Assembly (NCBI GenBank): GCA_900555365.1
Contig: USKO01000048.1
Coordinates: 1 to 5,360, forward strand
Direction: 5' to 3'
DNA length: 5,360 nt
Origin: an uncultured Bacillota bacterium
GTDB taxonomy: Bacteria; Bacillota; Clostridia; Christensenellales; UBA1242
Each line of letters opens with the position of its first letter. Within the stretch, counting starts at the first letter, position 1. Position numbers and translations under genes: made by a program. Positions 1-5,360 of the stretch are shown here, in pieces. Below the pieces are notes generated by a model. That model worked only from the letters and a program-made list of their open reading frames with translations, ran no database searches and was not told the origin of the DNA.

Positions 1-245
1 TGCCCCCCCCACTTTTGTGTTTTTGCAATTTTTTATTTCTTTTGTATAACTCATTCAAAATCGTCCTACATTTTAACATAAAATCATCCTTTCAAAATTT
101 AAAATATAACTATTTCGCAATTTTATTTGTAATATATCATATTTTAAATCGTTTGTCAATCATATTTTTATTAACTTTGCCTTTTAAATTTTGACTTAAC
201 TTTCACGCTAAGTCTGCGATTCTTCTTTTTTTATGAGGTAATTTT
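1..245. other. AT-rich non-coding leader upstream of the reverse transcriptase gene
   Basis: I see no credible gene here. The stretch is very rich in A and T and opens with a run of eight C (3-10). It contains weak -35-like hexamers (TTGTCA at 153-158, TTGACT at 191-196), neither with a convincing -10 at normal spacing, so no promoter is called. The only clear signal is GAGGT at 235-239, a Shine-Dalgarno sequence six bases before the ATG at 246. Confidence 0.5.
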
Positions 246-428
246 ATGACTGATTACGAAAAAATTTGCGATTTTGAAAATTTATACAAAGCTCACAAAC
301 GTGCTCGATTCTGCAAGCGCCACAAAAAAGATGTTATTTTATTTGAAATGAATTTAGCAGAAAATCTTTGAAAAATTAAAAATTCGCTCGAAAGTCATAC
401 ATATAAAGTCTCTGGGTACAATAAATTC
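246..428 (+). pseudogene. 5' part of the reverse transcriptase gene, interrupted by in-frame TGA
   Basis: The natural start of the reverse transcriptase gene appears to be ATG 246, because GAGGT at 235-239 sits at ideal spacing and the encoded peptide (MTDYEKICDFENLYKAHKRA...) matches the usual N-terminus of DGR-like reverse transcriptases. Codon 42 is TGA (369-371), after which the same frame continues without a stop to 1277. The residues after it (KIKNSLESHTYKVSGYNKF) still look like family sequence, so this is one gene broken by a single codon rather than two genes. Full length would be 343 residues, normal for the family. A nonsense mutation is the simplest reading. A sequencing error, or TGA read as tryptophan, are alternatives. 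In the latter case 246-1277 is one intact gene. Confidence 0.7.
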
Positions 429-1277
429 ATGATTTTTGACCCAAAAGAACGCGAAATTCAAGCACTTTCGTATTATGATAGAATTATTCAACATGTTTTG
501 TGCGACGAAGTTTTAACTCCTTTTTTTGATAAAAGGCTTATCTACGATAACTGCGCCTGTAGAATCGGCAAAGGAACTCATTTCGCTTTAAAGCGATTAA
601 CGCAGTTTTTTCAACAGCATTATAAAAAATACGGCGCAAACGGATATATCTTAAAATGCGATATTAGAAAATACTTCCCAAGTATACACCATGAAGTGCT
701 CAAAAATCGATTGCAAAAAATAATTCCAGACAAAAATATCTTAAATTTACTTTTTCACATTATCGATAGTTTTGAACATTCCCCAAACCGTGGCCTACCT
801 ATGGGAAATCAAACTAGTCAGCTTTTTGCACTTTATTATCTTGACCCTCTCGACCGTTTTATTAAAGAAAAATTGAGAATAAAACATTATGTTCGGTATA
901 TGGACGATTTAGTTCTACTTTCCAATGACAAAGAATACTTGAAGGATTGTTTAAAAAATATGCAAAGTCTTGTTAATAATCAATTAAAATTGGAATTCAA
1001 TAATAAAACTCAAATTTTTCCTATAAAAAACGGTGTTGATTTTTTAGGTTTTCATTTTTATTTGACCGATTCTGGAAAAATTATTAAAAAATTGCGTCGT
1101 TCTTCTAAAATTAGATTCAAAAACCGACTTAAAAAGCTTCAGCATGAATATAAAACTGGCAAAACTCAATTAGATGACATCAATATGTCTCTTGCCAGTT
1201 ACTATGGGCATTTAAATCATGGCCATGCTTATAAGTTTAGAGCTTCTGTTTTTCTAAAATCAAAATCTTCCGGTTAA
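429..1277 (+). CDS. DGR-like reverse transcriptase (catalytic domain intact, N-terminus cut off by upstream TGA)
   Basis: RNA-directed DNA polymerase. Numbered from ATG 429, visible motifs in order are: FDPKEREIQALSYYDRIIQH (3-22, fingers), a GKGTHFALKRL segment (48-58), motif A KCDIRKYF with catalytic D78, motif B GLPMGNQTSQ (122-131), motif C YMDD (157-160) and a LGF motif E (206-208). A basic thumb follows, ending in SLASYYGHLNHGHAYKF. G-N-x-T-S-Q in motif B, in place of the Q-G-x-x-x-S-P of group II intron enzymes, and the short basic tail without maturase or endonuclease domain point to the DGR group or close clostridial relatives. Retrons are unlikely because they have YADD. No RBS precedes ATG 429 (upstream bases are pyrimidine- and AT-rich), so this start is only what an ORF caller would choose. 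The biological start is probably ATG 246, in frame across the TGA. No Avd gene, template/variable repeat pair or target gene is visible nearby. The frame contains no TGG codon at all. Confidence 0.85.
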   Translation: MIFDPKEREIQALSYYDRIIQHVLCDEVLTPFFDKRLIYDNCACRIGKGTHFALKRLTQFFQQHYKKYGANGYILKCDIRKYFPSIHHEVLKNRLQKIIPDKNILNLLFHIIDSFEHSPNRGLPMGNQTSQLFALYYLDPLDRFIKEKLRIKHYVRYMDDLVLLSNDKEYLKDCLKNMQSLVNNQLKLEFNNKTQIFPIKNGVDFLGFHFYLTDSGKIIKKLRRSSKIRFKNRLKKLQHEYKTGKTQLDDINMSLASYYGHLNHGHAYKFRASVFLKSKSSG

Positions 1278-1472
1278 CCAACTAGTAAATATCACAAAAT
1301 CATTATCTACATCATTTTTACAGTAGTGTTGCGTATTTTATTAATAAATATATTGCTGTTTTATAAATTTCAGTCAATTATAATTTCCTCTTTTACTAAA
1401 AAAATTGCAAAAAATAAAAGAAAAAAGCATTAATAAATGTTAGCATTTTTTATAAATAACCATAATTTAAAT
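1278..1472. other. AT-rich non-coding stretch after the reverse transcriptase
   Basis: No ORF of note and no clear RNA gene. It contains short AT-rich inverted repeats too weak to call. I looked here for a DGR-type template repeat (about 100 bases, rich in AAC/AAT) and saw none that I could match elsewhere in the window. Confidence 0.4.
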
Positions 1473-1505
1473 GCATTGCGTAAAATTTTTGCGCAGTGCT
1501 TTTTT
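1473..1505 (+). terminator. Rho-independent terminator downstream of the reverse transcriptase
   Basis: GCATTGCGTAAA at 1473 onward pairs with TTTGCGCAGTGC ending at 1499, with a few G-U pairs, and is followed at once by six T (1500-1505). This is a classic + strand intrinsic terminator. It lies about 195 bases after the reverse transcriptase stop codon, so the transcript would carry a long AT-rich 3' tail. It separates that gene from the sigma-like gene. Confidence 0.75.
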
Positions 1506-1508
1506 GAG

Positions 1509-1537
1509 TTTATTTACAAAATAAAAACCGCTATAAT
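1509..1537 (+). promoter_or_regulatory. Candidate promoter for the sigma-like gene
   Basis: A perfect -10 hexamer TATAAT lies at 1532-1537, with TTTATT at 1509-1514 as a poor -35 at 17-base spacing. It sits just downstream of the terminator at 1473-1505 and about 180 bases before the sigma-like ORF. The long leader in between contains a perfect 10-base palindrome, CTTTATAAAG (1654-1663), which could be an operator. The -10 is good, the -35 weak. Confidence 0.35.
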
Positions 1538-1721
1538 TGGCTTTATATCAACAACAAACAACAGCGGGTAGCGACAGGTTAATTGGAAATAAATGGGTAT
1601 TATTTAAATTGCATGGAGCGATTTAAAGAAAAACTCTAAAATTCCAAAAATGGCTTTATAAAGGCCAAATCAAGGGATATTCACGAATAAAAAGCCCGTA
1701 AATAAGGTTTTTACATGGAAT

Positions 1722-2111
1722 TTGTTAACTTCTAAGACCTCCAAATACAAAAGAGGCGGGAAGTTACGCGCGTGCAGTGGTATAAAATACGCTAAGGACA
1801 ACATTAAACAGTCAAAAATAAATGAACACGAAACGCCCCTTGACGAAATTTTATACGGCCAATTTTCTGCTGGTGAGACCATGGACAAGCATTTGGAGGA
1901 GAAAACTTTACTGGGCTGGATTGAACTGATTGAAAATCAAAAACTATATAAAGCGGTAAAAGGGCTATCTATTGAAGACCAGATTTTCATCAGCTACATA
2001 GTTAAAAAAGGTCTAACTCAACAAGAGTTGGAAGAAATTTATAAGGTTAGCCATAGAGCAATTGGGCAAAAATACCAAAGGCTGATTAAAAAAATAAAAA
2101 AATTTATTTAA
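1722..2111 (+). CDS. Small sigma-70 region-4-like regulator (helix-turn-helix)
   Basis: A 129-residue protein read from TTG 1722. The C-terminal third (about 82-123: LSIEDQIFISYIVKKGLTQQ followed by ELEEIYKVSHRAIGQKYQRL) has the spacing and hydrophobic pattern of sigma-70 region 4, a helix-turn-helix that in full sigma factors contacts the -35 element. A lysine-rich tail follows. Region 2 is absent, so it probably acts as a transcriptional regulator rather than a complete sigma factor. Such small sigma-like proteins are common in clostridial conjugative and Tn916/Tn4451-type elements, which fits the recombinase downstream. The start is doubtful. TTG 1722 has no well-placed RBS, while ATG 1715 is preceded by TAAGG at ideal spacing (AAGG 1704-1707) but lies one base out of frame and stops after six codons. 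An internal ATG at 1881 behind GGTGAG (1872-1877) is a possible shorter start, but would drop the basic N-terminus. No terminator follows. Confidence 0.65.
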   Translation: MLTSKTSKYKRGGKLRACSGIKYAKDNIKQSKINEHETPLDEILYGQFSAGETMDKHLEEKTLLGWIELIENQKLYKAVKGLSIEDQIFISYIVKKGLTQQELEEIYKVSHRAIGQKYQRLIKKIKKFI

Positions 2112-2185
2112 AACGTGGAATTTGAATTTTTTAAAGAAAAATGTTCACAAAAACATCATAAAAAGACTCTTTATATATATGGAGG

Positions 2186-2191
2186 TATAAT
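2186..2191 (+). promoter_or_regulatory. Candidate -10 element for the structured RNA
   Basis: A perfect TATAAT at 2186-2191 would start transcription near 2198, about 30 bases before the closing stem of the structured RNA. No good -35 is seen 16-18 bases upstream, so a different activator or read-through from the sigma-like gene is possible. GGAGG at 2181-2185 looks like a ribosome binding site, but no start codon with an open frame follows it. Confidence 0.3.
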
Positions 2192-2227
2192 TTCCCATTC
2201 CTCTATCTGAAACTTGACAATTGAATA

Positions 2228-2585
2228 TCAATATCTCAGCAACATTACGCTGTTGGACGAGCGTGGTATCGAATGCGCCAAGACCTCGTTTGAGTGAGCG
2301 ATAAACATTCAGATACAAAACTTGTGAATTTATAGGTTCGCGACGACTCCAGCAGCTGATAATGATACTCCTGCCTAGCCACAGCTCGAGCATATAAGGG
2401 GTTCCCAGAAAGTCGAGAGACTTTTTGGGGAGAGGAGGAGCTATGAAGCGAATAGCCTTGCGGTTTACACAAGGTGCTCATAGCGTAATCTGCTCCGAAG
2501 ATGTCGCAAGCAATGGGGGTAGTCTCGCGATAACTTCGAGGACGTGCAATTCGTGTGCCACCATTTTGGTGAGCTGAGATATTGA
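2228..2585 (+). ncRNA. Large structured RNA of unknown family, upstream of the tnpW-like and recombinase genes
   Basis: This segment is clearly richer in G and C than its surroundings, carries no credible protein and is dense in complementary pairs. The ends pair perfectly over 13 bases: 2228-2240 (TCAATATCTCAGC) with 2573-2585 (GCTGAGATATTGA). Inside I see several helices: CGAGC 2258-2262 with GCTCG 2384-2388, continued by TGG/CCA and TATC/GATA; a 13-bp hairpin 2402-2414/2419-2431 capped by a GAGA (GNRA) tetraloop; GCTATGA 2440-2446 with TCATAGC 2478-2484, enclosing CCTTG 2456-2460/CAAGG 2470-2474; GTCTCG 2522-2527 with CGAGGAC 2537-2543, one base bulged; and CACCA 2559-2563/TGGTG 2567-2571. 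This is a multibranched fold of about 360 bases. I found no group II domain V, group I core, tmRNA, RNase P or T-box signature. Large mobile-element RNAs such as ROOL or GOLLD are possible relatives, but I cannot confirm this. There is no terminator at its 3' end, so it may be the leader of the downstream mRNA. Confidence 0.6.
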
Positions 2586-2705
2586 AAAAAATTTATCCGC
2601 GGGCAAAAAAATTCGTTTTAAAAATTTGCTTTGTTCGCGACTTGTCCCGCGGGGTCACCCGCTGGGCTGAGATATAAAAAAATAAATTTCTAAGGAGACT
2701 TTTAA
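2586..2705 (+). promoter_or_regulatory. Switch-like leader segment with alternative hairpins before the tnpW-like gene
   Basis: CCGCGGG (2597-2603) can pair with CCCGCGG (2646-2652), enclosing a weaker AT-rich arm. The same bases can instead form the hairpin GCGGG 2649-2653/CCCGC 2658-2662 with loop GTCA, extended by CC/GG across a bulged T at 2663. The two are mutually exclusive. Next comes GCTGAGATAT (2666-2675), an exact second copy of the 3' closing strand of the upstream RNA. It can compete for pairing with 2231-2240. The RBS AAGGAG (2692-2697) of the tnpW-like gene lies 16 bases later. I infer regulation of the downstream gene. No ligand or trigger is visible. Confidence 0.45.
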
Positions 2706-4662
<1,957 letters not shown>

Positions 4663-4687
4663 ACTCACCAGGCCCTAAATATTAAAA

Positions 4688-4722
4688 GTAGTTATAAGAA
4701 ATCTCAAGTCCCTTATAACTAC
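4688..4722. repeat. Perfect 11-bp inverted repeat downstream of the recombinase
   Basis: GTAGTTATAAG (4688-4698) and CTTATAACTAC (4712-4722) are perfect complements with a 13-base spacer. On the + strand no T-run follows, so it is not a normal terminator for the recombinase. On the minus strand a short T-run (TTTTAATATTT) does follow, so it may be a second antisense terminator. Its place just after the recombinase also suits a recombinase-binding or element-end site. I cannot decide between these. Confidence 0.5.
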
Positions 4723-4772
4723 CAAGACCACCATTTTACGTATCTATTGATACACGTCGAGAGCCCAGTATT

Positions 4773-5360
4773 TGATATGCTACCCATAAAGTAGACAGGA
4801 AAAAATAAAAACTGTTTACGAAATGGGGGCATATTTTTATGTATGAAGAAAATAAGAAAAAGGAAATAAAACCGAAAGAGAAGATAAAAGCAGTAAAAGA
4901 ATTAATGGTAGGTGAAATATCACAAGAGAAGATAGGCAAAAAATATGGAGTTAATCGAGACACAGTACGGAGATGGTATATAAAATATACAGCATTTGGA
5001 GAATCGGTATTTACGCAAAATTGTCACAATATTATATACACAGCAGAGTTTAAAAATAAAGTAGTTAAATCCTACCTCAATGGAGATGGATCCTACAAAG
5101 ATATAGCCATAAAATTTAAAATTCATAGTTCAACAACTATTTTAAAATGGGTAAAGGAGTATAATAGAGGCAAAACTTTTACAGATTTTAAAAGAGAGGC
5201 GACACGTAAGATGGTGAATGGGAAAGGTAGAAAAACAACGTATGAAGAGAGATTGGAGGCGGTCAAATATTGTTTTGAAAACAAAAACGATTATGTGTAC
5301 TTAAATGCAATTCTTGATTTAAGCGACAAAAGTATAGTTGCTTACAATATCGCACGATCC
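4773..5360 (+). mobile_element. IS3-family insertion sequence, left end and internally deleted body (cut by window edge)
   Basis: An IS3-type transposase frame begins at 4839. The sequence upstream at 4773-4796 (TGATATGCTACCC, then ATAAAGTAGAC) starts with TG and resembles the terminal inverted repeats of clostridial IS3 elements, so I place the left end near 4773. The right end and any target duplication are beyond the window. The body appears to be internally deleted. Confidence 0.55.
4839..5360 (+). pseudogene. IS3-family transposase, OrfA fused in frame to an internal OrfB fragment; runs off the window
   Basis: The frame is open from ATG 4839 (GGGGG at 4825-4829 as RBS) to the last base, 174 codons so far. 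Residues 10-50 form one helix-turn-helix (SQEKIGKKYGVNRDTVRRW) and residues 66-109 a second (YTAEFKNKVVKSYLNG...KWVKEYN). Residues 134-152 (TYEERLEAVKYCFENKNDY) start a third. These are the DNA-binding modules of a long IS3/IS150-type OrfA. At residue 153 the sequence changes abruptly to VYLNAILDLSDKSIVAYNIA, which belongs to the DDE catalytic domain of OrfB, between its first and second aspartates. The rest of OrfA (including its usual leucine zipper), the frameshift region and the first catalytic Asp of OrfB are missing. The junction is in frame. The product should bind DNA but cannot transpose by itself. It could interfere with full-length relatives, though that is speculation. Confidence 0.75.

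Noticed and set aside
1546..1570. A-rich AAC repeat stretch as a possible DGR template repeat
   Set aside because: It is only about 25 bases, and I find no matching variable copy in the window.
1538..1660. TGGCTTTATA repeated at 1538-1547 and 1651-1660
   Set aside because: A ten-base AT-rich match is within chance, so it is not called as a repeat. Only the palindrome in the second copy is mentioned, as a weak operator candidate.
2214..2219. Perfect -35 hexamer TTGACA just before the structured RNA
   Set aside because: No -10-like sequence lies 16-18 bases downstream. That position falls inside the closing helix strand.
2145..2481. Minus-strand open frames of 78 and 82 codons across the structured RNA
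   Set aside because: They overlap each other, have no ribosome binding site or recognisable domain, and lie where nested complementary helices explain the sequence better.
2228..2705. Group I or group II intron, tmRNA, RNase P, T-box or other common riboswitch
   Set aside because: I looked for the diagnostic motifs (domain V, the group I P/Q/R/S elements, tmRNA and RNase P consensus strings, T-box antiterminator) and saw none.

Overview
The window is AT-rich, low-GC DNA of a Firmicutes type, most likely Clostridia or a relative. The genus cannot be read from it. It looks like accessory DNA built from mobile-element parts, and all five recognisable genes run on the + strand.

Layout. Positions 1-245 are AT-rich leader. 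A reverse transcriptase gene follows. It starts at 246 behind a good ribosome binding site, is interrupted by an in-frame TGA at 369, and stays open from 429 to 1277 with every catalytic motif intact. A rho-independent terminator lies at 1473-1505. Next is a small sigma-70 region-4-like protein (1722-2111), whose best ATG/RBS lies one base out of frame. Positions 2112-2705 have no credible gene. They hold a GC-richer, strongly foldable segment that I read as a large structured RNA, closed by a 13-bp long-range helix (2228-2240 with 2573-2585). The last ten bases of its 5' strand are matched a second time by 2666-2675, just upstream of the next gene. A 53-residue TnpW-like ORF (2706-2867) and a TnpX/TndX-type large serine recombinase (2950-4653, TTG start) follow. 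Downstream are inverted repeats, and then the left end of an IS3-family insertion sequence. Its transposase frame (4839 to the window edge) joins an OrfA-like N-terminus directly to an internal OrfB segment, so it carries an internal deletion.

How the parts fit. TnpW-like ORF plus TnpX-like recombinase is the excision/integration end of a Tn4451-like or conjugative-transposon-like element, and small sigma-like regulators are common passengers in such elements. The reverse transcriptase resembles the diversity-generating retroelement (DGR) group and related clostridial reverse transcriptases, but no Avd gene, template repeat or variable target gene is visible.

The most interesting item is the structured RNA ahead of the tnpW-like and recombinase genes, with its two competing 3' closing strands. 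It could be a free large RNA of the kind found in mobile elements, or a long regulatory leader. I could not assign it to a known family by eye.
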